Part shown: piece after piece, positions 1 through 10,200 of the stretch
Numbering within the stretch: position 1 is the first letter of the stretch
Layout: each line of letters begins with the position of its first letter
Assembly (NCBI RefSeq): GCF_017810075.1
Contig: NZ_JADNYK010000005.1
Span: 1-64,000 of the forward strand
Direction of reading: 5' to 3'
DNA: 64,000 nt
From: Pseudozobellia sp. WGM2
GTDB taxonomy: Bacteria; Bacteroidota; Bacteroidia; Flavobacteriales; Flavobacteriaceae
Program-made: the position numbers and the translations under genes
The notes under the pieces: generated by a model
The model's database searches: none
Told to the model about the DNA's origin: nothing
The model's input: only the letters and a program-made list of their open reading frames with translations

Positions 1-75
1 ATTCCGAACAGGGAAGTTAAGCCCGTCAGCGCCGATGGTACTGCTATACCAAGTGGGAGAGTAGGTCGCCGCCTT
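1..75 (+). rRNA. rrf: 5S ribosomal RNA, 3' part (5' end outside window)
   Basis: The first 75 bases match the conserved 3' two thirds of bacterial 5S rRNA: the CCGAAC and GAAGTTAAGCCC blocks, then GCGCCGATGGTACTG, and a closing GGGAGAGTAGG-type segment. A strong terminator follows at once. This is presumably the last gene of an rRNA operon lying upstream of the window. The exact 3' end is uncertain by a few bases. Confidence 0.93.
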
Positions 76-81
76 ACTTCG

Positions 82-119
82 AAAAGCCCCTTCACATTAC
101 GTGAAGGGGCTTTTTTTTT
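82..119 (+). terminator. Intrinsic terminator of the rRNA operon
   Basis: A perfect 14-bp stem (82-95 with 101-114) has a 5-base loop, is GC-rich in the middle, and runs into nine T residues. It lies directly after the 5S rRNA and ends rRNA transcription before the carbohydrate operon. Confidence 0.93.
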
Positions 120-231
120 GTATACGGTTATTATCTACCTTTATTGTCATTGCTTTTTTGTTATATTTAACCAGAGTAAATTGAATTTAATTCAAGATCT
201 CTTTAGTTATCTTATCCAACCCATAATAAGA

Positions 232-1617
232 ATGCAAATAGACTACCGATTACAACTCCAAGATCTTACTGAAAAAATTAATAACCTTTGGTCATATTCT
301 GCCGATAAACTCAAGAATATGAATTCACATTTAAAGGGTAACATCGGCTCTCCCGTAGTTACTGTAAATGGTGTTTATGAACCGCGAAGTTGGACGGACT
401 GGACTCAAGGTTTTCAGTATGGCTCAGAGTTATTTCAGTTCAATGCAACTGGAGATTCCTTTTTTATTGATTTGGCCATTGATAATATTAAAAAAGAGAT
501 GACTTCACATGTTAGCCATTTTGGTGTACATGACCATGGTTTTAATAATTTAAGTACCTACGGTAATTTATTGAGGTTACTTAATGAAGGAAAAATCGAT
601 AATGATACTTGGTTAAGGGAATATTGTAGTTTGGCTTTAAAGCTTTCGGCTTCTGTACAAGCTCAAAGATGGACTAACCTTCCGGATGGTGGCTTTATCT
701 ATTCTTTCAATGGACCACACTCCTTATTTGTTGATACGATACGTACCGTTAGAATACTTAATGTCGGGCATTTGTTGCGACATTATTCCTCTGGCGAAAA
801 CGATGTAAAAATCAATTTATTAAAAAGAGGACTTCAACACGCCATCGCCACAGCTAAATATTCTGTTTATTATGGTGAAGGTAGAGATAGCTATGATATT
901 TGGGGTAGAACAGCGCATGAAGCCATTTTTAATACCAATGATGGTAATTTTCGCTCTCCATCTACACAACAAGGCTATAGTGGGTTCTCTACTTGGACAC
1001 GTGGCTTGAGTTGGGCCATGTTGGGGTTTGCCGAGCAACTTGAATTTTTACAAGGTGTAGACAATTTACCGGAACTAGATGAACTTGGTGGAAGAAATCA
1101 CTTGGAAAAAACATTTTTGAAGGCGGCAAAAGCAACTTGTGATTTTTTTATTGAACATACTGCCTCGGATGGTATACCCTATTGGGATACAGGTGCCCCG
1201 GGTTTGGTGCATCTAGATAATTGGAAGAACAGTAAATCTGATCCTTTTAATGATTATGAGCCTATTGATAGTTCGGCTGCAGCAATTGGGGCCCAAGGTT
1301 TATTGAGATTGGGTAACTATTTGAGAGGGAAAAATGATTCGGATGGTAAAAAGTACTGGTCTGCAGGTCTTACTACGGCCAATACCTTATTTGATACCCC
1401 TTATTTGAGTTCCGATACTTCTCATCAAGGATTGATATTGCACACGATATACCATCGCCCCAATGGTTGGGATTATGTTCCTGAGAATAGTAGAATACCC
1501 AATGGAGAGGCCTGTATGTGGGGAGATTATCATGCTCGGGAACTCGCCCACTACCTTCAACAGATTATAAAAGACAACTCATATTACACGTTTTTCAAAG
1601 ATATTATATCCGAATAA
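232..1617 (+). CDS. Glycoside hydrolase family 88, unsaturated glucuronyl hydrolase
   Basis: This 461-residue protein should remove the 4,5-unsaturated uronic acid from the non-reducing end of lyase-made oligosaccharides by hydrating the double bond. The GH88 signature is visible: an (alpha/alpha)6-barrel pattern rich in W and G, with candidate catalytic Asp101 (HDHGF) and Asp168 (FVDTIRT), matching Asp88 and Asp149 of the Bacillus enzyme. I use the ATG at 232; the frame stays open upstream to 118 with only a TTG near the terminator, and that extension looks non-coding. No signal peptide is seen, so it is probably cytosolic and acts after SusCD import. Its stop overlaps the next start (TAATG), so it heads a five-gene operon. 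The exact glycan is unknown. Confidence 0.88.
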   Translation: MQIDYRLQLQDLTEKINNLWSYSADKLKNMNSHLKGNIGSPVVTVNGVYEPRSWTDWTQGFQYGSELFQFNATGDSFFIDLAIDNIKKEMTSHVSHFGVHDHGFNNLSTYGNLLRLLNEGKIDNDTWLREYCSLALKLSASVQAQRWTNLPDGGFIYSFNGPHSLFVDTIRTVRILNVGHLLRHYSSGENDVKINLLKRGLQHAIATAKYSVYYGEGRDSYDIWGRTAHEAIFNTNDGNFRSPSTQQGYSGFSTWTRGLSWAMLGFAEQLEFLQGVDNLPELDELGGRNHLEKTFLKAAKATCDFFIEHTASDGIPYWDTGAPGLVHLDNWKNSKSDPFNDYEPIDSSAAAIGAQGLLRLGNYLRGKNDSDGKKYWSAGLTTANTLFDTPYLSSDTSHQGLILHTIYHRPNGWDYVPENSRIPNGEACMWGDYHARELAHYLQQIIKDNSYYTFFKDIISE

Positions 1618-3059
1618 TGGCAAAACAAAAAATTACGCGGGTAGCACAGTTAAAAACACCATCTGATTTTACTGACCATTTAGATAAAATAGGAACTAGA
1701 CTTCCATTTAAAACAAATCTCAGTAAAGTGGGCAAGTCTAGTCTGGGCACCCCCTTAACTTTAAAATCAGGTTTCGAGATTGGCAATAGGTTTTGCATTC
1801 TTCCTATGGAAGGTTGGGATGGTACAATAGACGGTCTTCCGACAGAGCATACCAAACGTAGGTGGCAAAATTTTGCTACAAGTGGTGCAAAATTGCTTTG
1901 GGGTTGCGAAGCAGTGGCGGTTCGGCACGATGGGCGTGCGAATCCCAATCAGTTGTTAATGAACGAGAAAAACTTTCCAGCATTCAAAGAACTTTATACT
2001 GATTTAAGAAAAGGTCATGAAGAAAAGTATGGTAGTTCTTCCGATTTGTTGATAGGACTTCAATTAACACATTCCGGACGTTTTTCAGTGCCTGATGTAG
2101 ATCGGTCGAGAAAGCCACATACTCTTTATAAGCACAGCGTGCTTGATGAGAAATTTAATTTAGCGAAAACGCATCAGGCAATGACCGATTCTGACATTGA
2201 TGAATTGGTAAATGATTTTGTGAAAGCTGCTGGCCTTGCCAAAGAAGCCGGTTTTCAATTTGTCGATATTAAGCATTGTCACGGATATTTAGGTCATGAA
2301 TTTCTAAGTGCCAAAAATAGAACGGGAAAATACGGAGGTCCTCTTAAGAATCGGCTTAATTTTCTTAGGGCCATTGTTGAAGGAATAAACGCTACCAGTA
2401 AGATACCTGTAGGGGTAAGGCTCAGTGCCTTTGATTTTGTTCCATTTGAAAAAGGAGAAGAGAATGTAGGTGTACCCAGTTCTTTTCAAGGTCGGTACAA
2501 TGAAGCTTTTGGTGGAGATGGAACGGGAACAGGAATTGACTTAAACGAAGTTTTTGAATTACTGGAGCAATTTGAGGAATTGGGAATTGAACTTGTCTGT
2601 ATTACTGCCGGTAGCCCTTATTATAATCCTCATGTGATACGACCAGCGATTTTCCCACCTTCCGATGGTTATCTTCCTCCCGAAGATCCGCTTATTGGCG
2701 TCTCACGTCAAATTTATATCACTTCCGAAATCAAGAAAAAATTTCCCAATTTGGTAATTATAGGCTCGGCATATTCGTATTTGCAAGAATGGTTACCTCA
2801 TGTAGGGGAGGCAGTAATTGATAAAGGTATGGCCGATTTTGTGGGGTTAGGTAGAATGGTTTTGAGTTACCCAAACATGCCAGAAGATATTTTAAACGGA
2901 AATAAGCTAGTACGAGGTAATATCTGCCGAACATTTTCAGATTGTACAACGGCGCCTCGAACAGGTATGCTTTCAGGGTGTTTCCCCTTGGATTCGTACT
3001 ATAAGGAAATGCCAGAAGCGGCCAAACTCAAAGAATTCAAAAAGAAAGTCCGGTTATGA
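1617..3059 (+). CDS. NADH:flavin oxidoreductase, old yellow enzyme family
   Basis: A 480-residue FMN-dependent TIM-barrel oxidoreductase, longer than the usual 350-370 residues of the family. Family landmarks are the HSGRFS block (substrate-binding His), CHGYLGHEFLS followed by N-R and YGG-x-x-x-NR, and a C-terminal VGLGRM phosphate-binding segment. Such enzymes reduce activated C=C bonds, or remove them with demethylation, using NAD(P)H. The start at 1617 shares one base with the GH88 stop, and the gene overlaps the SDR by four bases (ATGA), so the three products are translationally coupled. Coupling to GH88 suggests work on the unsaturated or keto uronate released there, but the substrate is inference. 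The OYE assignment is firm. Confidence 0.85.
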   Translation: MAKQKITRVAQLKTPSDFTDHLDKIGTRLPFKTNLSKVGKSSLGTPLTLKSGFEIGNRFCILPMEGWDGTIDGLPTEHTKRRWQNFATSGAKLLWGCEAVAVRHDGRANPNQLLMNEKNFPAFKELYTDLRKGHEEKYGSSSDLLIGLQLTHSGRFSVPDVDRSRKPHTLYKHSVLDEKFNLAKTHQAMTDSDIDELVNDFVKAAGLAKEAGFQFVDIKHCHGYLGHEFLSAKNRTGKYGGPLKNRLNFLRAIVEGINATSKIPVGVRLSAFDFVPFEKGEENVGVPSSFQGRYNEAFGGDGTGTGIDLNEVFELLEQFEELGIELVCITAGSPYYNPHVIRPAIFPPSDGYLPPEDPLIGVSRQIYITSEIKKKFPNLVIIGSAYSYLQEWLPHVGEAVIDKGMADFVGLGRMVLSYPNMPEDILNGNKLVRGNICRTFSDCTTAPRTGMLSGCFPLDSYYKEMPEAAKLKEFKKKVRL

Positions 3060-3826
3060 ACAAAAATGTTTTGATAACAGGTGGCTCACGGGGTATCGGC
3101 TATGGTATAGCCGTAGAATTGGCAAAAGCCGGATGCAACCTTGCTATTAATGGGGTGCGTTCTGAAGAAAGCGTAATGGAGGAGATGAAAGCGCTTAAGA
3201 TCCATGGTACTCAAATAGTGTACTGCCGTGGCGATGTTTCATCTGAATCTGACCGTAACCTAATAATCAAAGAGGCTCTAAGTCATTTTGAAGAGCTACA
3301 CGTTCTCGTGAATAATGCAGGGGTAGCCCCTAAGGAGCGGGTAGATGTACTTGAAATGAAACCCGTGAGTTACGATCGTGTAATGGATATTAATCTTAGA
3401 GGCCCCTTCTTTCTCACTCAGAAATTCGCAAACTTGATGATTGAGAATAAACAAAAAGATGTTGGGTTTAAAGGCTGCATTATCAATATATCTTCTGTCA
3501 GTGCTACTACTGCTTCGGTTATGAGAGGCGAATATTGTGTTTCTAAAGCAGGTATGGGTATGATGACCAAACTTTTTGCTGCACGTTTGGGCGAGTATAA
3601 TTTGCCAGTTTATGAAGTTCGCCCGGGTATAATAGAGACTGATATGACCGCTCAGGTGCTCGAAAGCTACCAAAAGAGAGCAGAAGAGGGCTTGATACTT
3701 CAAAGGCGTCTCGGTAAACCCGAGGATGTTGGTAGAGCCGTGCAGGCCTTGATTGAAAATAAAATTCCTTATGCGACTGGTCAGGTCATTATGATTGACG
3801 GGGGAATGTCAATACCCACTTTATAA
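3056..3826 (+). CDS. SDR family oxidoreductase (annotated 3-ketoacyl-ACP reductase type)
   Basis: A 256-residue classical short-chain dehydrogenase. It shows the nucleotide-binding TGGSRGIG motif near residue 7, NNAG near residue 90, the catalytic Ser in INISS, and YCVSK (Tyr and Lys), ending in DGGMSIPTL. The subfamily with a RGEYC-x-SKAG core and PGIIETDMT is often labelled 3-ketoacyl-ACP reductase, but it recurs in sugar loci and is probably a sugar or keto-acid reductase. Context (GH88 and OYE upstream, symporter downstream) allows a KduD-like step on the keto-uronate, which I cannot prove. The start overlaps the OYE stop. Confidence 0.87.
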   Translation: MNKNVLITGGSRGIGYGIAVELAKAGCNLAINGVRSEESVMEEMKALKIHGTQIVYCRGDVSSESDRNLIIKEALSHFEELHVLVNNAGVAPKERVDVLEMKPVSYDRVMDINLRGPFFLTQKFANLMIENKQKDVGFKGCIINISSVSATTASVMRGEYCVSKAGMGMMTKLFAARLGEYNLPVYEVRPGIIETDMTAQVLESYQKRAEEGLILQRRLGKPEDVGRAVQALIENKIPYATGQVIMIDGGMSIPTL

Positions 3827-3837
3827 GAAATCCATTT

Positions 3838-4059
3838 ATGAAAAAACAAGTCAAACCGATATTACTTATTCTTGATAGTCTGGCCCTACTGACTTTTATA
3901 GCTACGTTCACCCCTTTAGCACTCCCTACAAATACTACTGGTCCGTTTTTTATAGGTGTACCCTATACCATGTGGGTAGGTTTTTTGATAAGTATAATCT
4001 TTGTTGTTCTGGCGTATTTAGTCTCACTTGTAAATAAAGAGGGTACTCATGCTGACTAA
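3838..4059 (+). CDS. DUF3311 small membrane protein
   Basis: A 73-residue protein with two hydrophobic helices, at about residues 7-28 and 43-65, separated by a short loop with P-F-x-x-G-x-P-Y. This is the DUF3311 pattern, a family found paired with sodium:solute symporters. The next gene, an SSS symporter, overlaps it by 11 bases, which supports a two-component transporter in the inner membrane. Its exact role (stability or gating) is unknown. Confidence 0.75.
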   Translation: MKKQVKPILLILDSLALLTFIATFTPLALPTNTTGPFFIGVPYTMWVGFLISIIFVVLAYLVSLVNKEGTHAD

Positions 4060-5464
4060 ATTTATTATAGCCGCAGTTATCTATTTGGCCATACTTATCT
4101 TTTTGCTGAAACGAACCAGGGTTAAAGATAAAACTACTTCGAATTATTTACTCGGTGGAGGTAATATTGGATTTGTAATTGGATTGTTTACCACAGCCGC
4201 TACTTTGTTCAGTGCATTTACGGTAATAGGAATGCCCGATTTTTTTAGAACACATGGAATCGGGGCATGGATTTTTCTCGCGGTTTCCGATACGATGATG
4301 GTGTACGGACTGATTAGGGTAGGGGAAATTTTACGGCGAAAGGCCCGTAAACTTGATTTTAAGGGAATGTCAGGTTTAATGGTTTCGACCTACGGCTCAA
4401 AATTAGCAGGTTATGTAGCTTTTGGTGGAGCAGTCGTTTTTTTAATACCCTATATAGCTGTTCAGATTAGCGGAATTTCGATATTTCTAAATGCCGCTTT
4501 TCCTGATGCCATCCCAGTATGGTCATGGAGCTTGATTATTGTCGCCGTAATGATAATTTATAGCGAAACGGGTGGATTGAGAGCCATTATGTACAATGAT
4601 ACCTTACAAGGCCTTTTGTTGTTTTTTACCATTTGGGTGGTTGGTTATAACTGCATCGCACATTTCGGAAGCATAGAATCGATGTTCGATAAAGTAGCTT
4701 CTGTTAACGAAAAGCTACTATCTGTACCAGGACCCAAGGGATTGTTTTCGGTACAGTTCTTTATTATTTCAGCTATTGCAATAATAAGCTTGCCATTCAC
4801 CCAACCACAGATATCAACTCGGGTCGTCATCATGAAAAATAGTGCTTCACTAAGAAAAATGGCTATAGGTCTAGGGGTAGTGGCTATTCTTATCATTTTG
4901 CCGACTATGTTTATGGGTATGTACGGTGCTGTACTTTACCCTGAAGCTTCGACCCAAGATTTCATCGGTCATGTACTTTTATACGACCAAGCTTCCGGTA
5001 TCGCTGCGCTCGGACTTATTGGATTGGTGGCGGCAGCAATTTCAACCTCCGATTCTCAAATATTTGCCTTAGGTTCTGAACTACGCTCCTTATTGAGCAT
5101 AGAAGATAGTAAGGCTGTTTCGTTGAGTAGAATATTCATAGTAGTTTTTGGGTTGTTAGCCTTAATTTTTTCCATAGTCAGTACCGAACATCTAGTTCTT
5201 TTGGCTCGAACGAGTTTTACGGGTACGGCTATGATGGCACCCATGATTTTAGTGGGTATACTCAGTGCCAAAAAACTGACCTTGTTGATGCCGATAGCTA
5301 CGTTGTTTGCTCTTTTGACTTTTATACTTTCTAAGCTTGGGGTGTTTCCCGGGCAAATTCTTATGCTTCAGACAGAAATCATTTTATTCATAACCTTAGC
5401 GATTTCCGCCTTTATAGAGGTTGTTTTGATTAAAAAGAATAAAGTTACAGCTATAGATTCTTAA
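4049..5464 (+). CDS. Sodium:solute symporter (SSS family)
   Basis: This 471-residue integral membrane protein has about 13 hydrophobic segments. SSS features include the first helix followed by NYLLGGG, the TAATLFSAFTVIGMP stretch in helix 2, and AAAISTSDSQIFALGSELRS, the helix-8 region that holds the second sodium site (Ser/Thr-Asp). It should import a small sugar acid or sugar with Na+. It is the last gene of the GH88 operon and overlaps the DUF3311 gene. The solute is not predictable; the neighbours suggest an uronate, a keto-uronate or a disaccharide. Confidence 0.85.
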   Translation: MLTKFIIAAVIYLAILIFLLKRTRVKDKTTSNYLLGGGNIGFVIGLFTTAATLFSAFTVIGMPDFFRTHGIGAWIFLAVSDTMMVYGLIRVGEILRRKARKLDFKGMSGLMVSTYGSKLAGYVAFGGAVVFLIPYIAVQISGISIFLNAAFPDAIPVWSWSLIIVAVMIIYSETGGLRAIMYNDTLQGLLLFFTIWVVGYNCIAHFGSIESMFDKVASVNEKLLSVPGPKGLFSVQFFIISAIAIISLPFTQPQISTRVVIMKNSASLRKMAIGLGVVAILIILPTMFMGMYGAVLYPEASTQDFIGHVLLYDQASGIAALGLIGLVAAAISTSDSQIFALGSELRSLLSIEDSKAVSLSRIFIVVFGLLALIFSIVSTEHLVLLARTSFTGTAMMAPMILVGILSAKKLTLLMPIATLFALLTFILSKLGVFPGQILMLQTEIILFITLAISAFIEVVLIKKNKVTAIDS

Positions 5465-5468
5465 TTAA

Positions 5469-5588
5469 TCGGTCGACAGGAAAAATCGAACAGCACCTAC
5501 AGCAACATTCAATACTTATATTATAACGAGTAGTAAAGATGGGGCGAAGCTCGGAAAAATTGATGATTTAACCCAGATTACGAGTTAA
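5469..5588 (+). pseudogene. Possible 3' remnant of a decayed gene
   Basis: Between the symporter and susD, an open frame of 39 codons without a start codon ends at TAA 5586-5588. It reads like a protein C-terminus (YIITSSKDGAKLGKIDDLTQ) rather than random translation. It begins right after an in-frame stop next to the symporter. It could be what is left of a deleted glycan-active gene. I do not recognise the family, and the segment is short. Confidence 0.25.
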
Positions 5589-5644
5589 AAAACCTTTCAA
5601 AAACAAACTCCTCTATTCTGTAGGAGACTGATTTTTAGAACGAA

Positions 5645-5672
5645 ATAACCCTTGGTCATCACCAAGGGTTAT
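5645..5672. terminator. Bidirectional hairpin between convergent operons
   Basis: A perfect 12-bp inverted repeat (5645-5656 with 5661-5672) has a 4-base loop, placed between the 3' ends of the symporter gene and susD. No long T run follows on either strand, so termination strength is uncertain. Position and symmetry fit a shared terminator of the two convergent operons. Confidence 0.6.
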
Positions 5673-5728
5673 CATCACTACTAACTAACTACTACTCAAC
5701 AAGAGTATTTTTCTAAATTCAGTAGAAT

Positions 5729-7237
5729 TTAGTACCCAGAATTTTGTACTAGGTTTGGATTATTCTGCATTTCAGAGGTCGGTATAGGAAACAGCAACTC
5801 TCTTTCTGACAGTGCCTTGTTCGGTAAGTAGGTGTATGTATGGCCTACAAAGTCTTCTAATTCATTAGTTTCAGGATTGTATGCTTTTCTCCATCTGGCC
5901 ATATCATACCAAGTTTTGTTTTCGAAACTTAGCTCATGCACTCTTTCAATGCGAACAGCCTCTCTAAAGTCATCTTGCATTAATCCGGCCAAATCTGCTA
6001 GTTCTGCACGTTGCCTGATTAGGTTGACAGCCTCATATGCAGCGGCGGTTGGGCCAGACTCTGCTTCGTTGTCGGCTTCCGCATACATTAAAAGAACATC
6101 GGCATAACGATATAGACTCCAGTTTAAATCAGATTGTGCAGATTCTTCATTGGCGGCAATATCAAAATGTTTAAAGAGATATGGAGCGCCCAAGTTTGTA
6201 CTATCGCTTCGATCGGCCTCGAGTGAGTAACTTCTAAAGTAAAACTGCTTTTCTTCAGCTCGTTTGTCACCTTCTTCATATGAATCTGCGAATTCGTTTG
6301 TTGAGAAAATACCCCCAGTCTGGGCCGAATAGGCCGATATACCTAAATTATAGGGCAAAATTGCAGGTTGCCAATTGCCCGATTGAATATTGGCCGCAAA
6401 TTGGGTCATAAAGATGTATTCTCCCGTATTCTTGGTGGCTGGATCATGAAGCTCATCATAAGTGTCAAAAAGTGAGAACTCTCCCGAATCGATTACCTCC
6501 TTGGCCTTTGCGGCAGCAAGCGAATATTTTTCGGTTTGCTGAAGTGGGTAGCCCGCCATTGTCAAATATACATCTGCCAAAAGGGTTTTGACAGCCCCTA
6601 ACGAGACCCGGCCAGATTCATCTCTCCAAGGTAGGGTTGAGTTTTCCGCTTCAGTTAGGTCACTTAAAATCAAGTCATAAACTGCTTCGGTAGAAGCTTG
6701 TTCCGGATATAATTGCTCCGAACTCAAATCAACGGAACTGGTTATAATCGGAATATTCCCGAACATTCGAACCAGACCAAAGTAATAGTATGCCCTGAAG
6801 AATTTAGCTTCGGCCAAGTAATTCTGTTTCTCGGCTTCATCCATATTAATATCCGGAATTTTTTCAATAGCCAGGTTCGCCCTTGATATGCCGGTGTAAT
6901 ATTCGTTCCAAAAGCTATTTCCATAACCGTTATCCGAATTATTGATTAAATCTTTTACCAAATAAATGTTTGTGGCTTGCCCTAGGGCCGTATTCGCCAG
7001 ACCTGTGGCAAATTCGAGCATCAACCAAGTTCCCCCACCAAAACCACTGCTGGTAATGGGAACTAGAGGTTCGTAGATACCATTCACGGCACTTTCGGCA
7101 TGTTCCGCTTTGGTGAAATAGGTGTCGGTCGTGAAGTTCGACTCGTCTTCTTCTTCTAAAAAGTCACTACAGGCCGTTATGCTTGATACTGCGGTTATGA
7201 CGGCTATAGTTCTTATAAAGTTGCTATAGATTTTCAT
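5729..7237 (-). CDS. susD: SusD/RagB family nutrient-binding outer-membrane lipoprotein
   Basis: A 502-residue surface glycan-binding lipoprotein. It has a lipoprotein signal with lipobox ITAC (Cys23), a TPR-like helical core (NYLAEAKFFRAYYYFGLVRMFG is the usual SusD signature region), and a C-terminal block with R-x-E-RVHELSFENKTWYDMARW before the closing P-x-SEMQNNPNL. I chose the ATG at 7237 because it starts the signal peptide. It sits 19 bp after susC, with which it forms the TonB-dependent SusCD importer. The binding specificity cannot be read from sequence. Confidence 0.93.
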   Translation of the reverse strand: MKIYSNFIRTIAVITAVSSITACSDFLEEEDESNFTTDTYFTKAEHAESAVNGIYEPLVPITSSGFGGGTWLMLEFATGLANTALGQATNIYLVKDLINNSDNGYGNSFWNEYYTGISRANLAIEKIPDINMDEAEKQNYLAEAKFFRAYYYFGLVRMFGNIPIITSSVDLSSEQLYPEQASTEAVYDLILSDLTEAENSTLPWRDESGRVSLGAVKTLLADVYLTMAGYPLQQTEKYSLAAAKAKEVIDSGEFSLFDTYDELHDPATKNTGEYIFMTQFAANIQSGNWQPAILPYNLGISAYSAQTGGIFSTNEFADSYEEGDKRAEEKQFYFRSYSLEADRSDSTNLGAPYLFKHFDIAANEESAQSDLNWSLYRYADVLLMYAEADNEAESGPTAAAYEAVNLIRQRAELADLAGLMQDDFREAVRIERVHELSFENKTWYDMARWRKAYNPETNELEDFVGHTYTYLPNKALSERELLFPIPTSEMQNNPNLVQNSGY

Positions 7238-7256
7238 TTTTTTATCTTTTATATTG

Positions 7257-10200
7257 TTATAGTCCAACATTTAATCCTACCATAAAAGTTCGAGGTCTCG
7301 GATAATCGTATAAGGAAAAACCTTGGTCAAATGGTCCGCCACCATTAGAACTTTCCGGGTCATAACCTGGATATTTGGTTGCCACAAAAAAGTTCTGCAC
7401 CGAGGTGTAAAGTCTTAGTCTATTTAGATGCAAACGTTCTACCAATTCTGGTTTGAACACATAGGATAGCATGAGGTTTCTTCCCCTTAAAAAAGATGCA
7501 TCCTTTAATTTTCCAGAATCGTTGTTGGTATCATACCCCGCTGCAATCGGTCTTATCTGTGCAATGTCGGTATCTTGATTGTCGGGTGTCCAAGCATTTA
7601 ATACAGTTGCAAAACTGTTGGCAATGGTTTGGCGATCTTCAGCGGAATGTTCGTCACGGTACATTACACTATTGCCATATTGAAATTGCAAATCGACCAA
7701 AAGTTCAAGGTTACCATATCTAAAGGTATTTGAAAAGGTTCCGAAACCATCAGGAATACCTTTTCCGATAATCGCCCGGTCATCACTATTAATCGCTCCG
7801 TCATCATTAAGATCACGATATTTAATGTCACCGGGTAGTCTATCGTAAATCGCAGCTTGGTCGGCCTCGTCGGTATTCCAAGTTCCTTCATCAATATATC
7901 CAAAGAAAGTACCAAGGGCTTCCCCCTCGCGAATTAATGTTGATCCCAAGAATATATCAGAACCACCTGATAAGGCTACGACCTCGTTTTTGTTTATAGA
8001 GATGTTAAAGTTACTGCTCCAACCAAAAAGTTCATTGTCTACATTAATTGTGTTTAAGTTGATTTCAATACCCTTATTTTCGAGACTGCCTACATTTCTA
8101 AACACATTCGAGAAGCCGCTTGAAGAGGGTACCGGAGCATCAAGAAGCATATCGGTGGTCAGTTTTCGGTAAAAATCTAGTTCTAGAGCAATTCTATTTT
8201 GAAAAAGCCCCAGTTCAAGCCCGGCGTCTACTTGCTCGGTCTTTTCCCATTTTAAATCGGGGTTGGCCATTCGTTGAGGTATCGAATAAGATGCGCGATC
8301 GCCATTGAAAATTACAGTACCATTAGATAAGCCGGCCAATGCACGGTAGGCAGGTATTTCTGAATTACCTGTGGCACCATAACTTGCCCGTATTTTGAGA
8401 TTTGATATGGTTTCGTTCTGCGATAGAAAATCTTCTCCCGAGACGCGCCATGCCAATGCCGCAGAAGGAAAGAAAGCAAATTGATTTTCCGGACCGAATT
8501 TCGATGACCCATCGGCCCTGCCTGTTAAAGTTAAAAGATATTTGCTCTTGTAGTTGTAATTAACTCGCCCGAAGTAGGAGTTAAGTCCGTAGGCAATTCT
8601 GCTTGAGGTTGGGGTCTGTGGATTAGACCCGGCCCCAAGATTGTTGAAGCCATAAAAGTCGTCTGCAAACCCACGGGTCGATGCAGTAGCCCTGAACTCG
8701 TCAATGTGCTGCCAAGAGAGACCCAACATAGCTGTTAGCGAATTATCGGCATTGAATTCTTTGTTATAGGTCAAATAATTTTCGAACTGCCATGAATTAA
8801 ACCTATTGTTGCTTACAGAAGCAGCACCATCTGGTCGGGCAATATATCTTAAATCACGACCACCATAATAGTCATTACGCTGGTTAATGATATTTGTGCC
8901 AATTGTTGTGCGCAGTTGTAGATTTTTGTTGAATGAGATGTTGCTATAGAAATTCCCTAAAACGGTTTGGGTCTTTAAGAAATAACGTCGGTCGTTCGCA
9001 ACTGCTACAGGGCTTCCGCCACCTTCCATACCGGGGTAATCGATATTGGAACCCCAAGTGCCATCTTCGTAGCGTACCGGTATAATCGGTAACGCTTCGA
9101 ATACCTGGCGCATAGTGGTGATGCCACCGCCGCCAAGTTGATCTACTTGTTTTTCATTTTGATCGTTATAACTTAAGCTACCTCCTACTTTTAACCAATC
9201 GGTAACCTCGGTGTCTAGAGTAAATCTTCCGGAGTAGCGCTTTAACCATGATTCTACGATAAGGCCTTCTTCATCACGAAAACCCATGAACAATCCGTAA
9301 TTTCCTTTTTGTGTTCCGCCAGTAAATGATAATTGGTGATTTTGGGTGAAGGAAGCCCTTATGGCCTCATCTTGCCAATCGGTGTCATAAAGGGGGTTGC
9401 CCTCCGAATCAAAGAGCCTAGGGTCGGTTCTTTTGGTCGTTGGATCGGTGTATGCTCCTCCCGCCCATCCGGCAGGATCGTATTTTTCAGCGTTCGCGTA
9501 CGCTATTTCTTCAACACGTAGAAACTCTTCCGAATTTAAAAGATCTAGTTTTTTGGGTAATGTACCCAAACTAAAATCTACATCGTAGTTGAGTCGAGTG
9601 GTACCCGATGAGGTACCTCTTTTTGTGGTTACCAAAATAACACCGTTCGCCCCACGGGCGCCATAAATAGCAGTTGCGGAAGCATCCTTTAAAACCTCGA
9701 TAGATTCAATGTCATTGGGGTTCATGTAGTCGATGGGTGTACTGCCATTGGGTAGATTAACAGCATTTAAAATTACTCCGTCGATTACATATAAGGGAGT
9801 ATTGGCGATACTTACCGAGGTGTTCCCACGAATCCGTACCGTTGTTCTACCGCCTGGTCTACCTGATCCCGAGGTGATATTGACACCGGCAACTTTACCG
9901 GCCATGGCTTGATTCAAAGAAGCGGCCGGACGTTCAGCCAGTTCCTCTGCCTTAACCGAGCCCACAGCACCGGTCAGATCACTTTTCTTCTGTGTACCGT
10001 AACCTATAACCACCACTTCATCTAAGTTGGCGGCATCTTCTTTTAACGATACGTTGATTGAAGTTTGCCCTGCAAGATTCACTTCTTGACTTGCAAAGCC
10101 GATGTATGAAATGACCAAGGTGGTATTTTCATCGCTGACCTCTAATTCAAAATTCCCGTCAAAATCTGATTGGGTTCCGTTAGAGGTGCCTTTTTCAACA

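Noticed and set aside
118-231. N-terminal extension of the GH88 gene starting within the terminator T run
   Set aside because: It would start at a TTG inside the terminator and add residues unlike GH88; the ATG at 232 fits.
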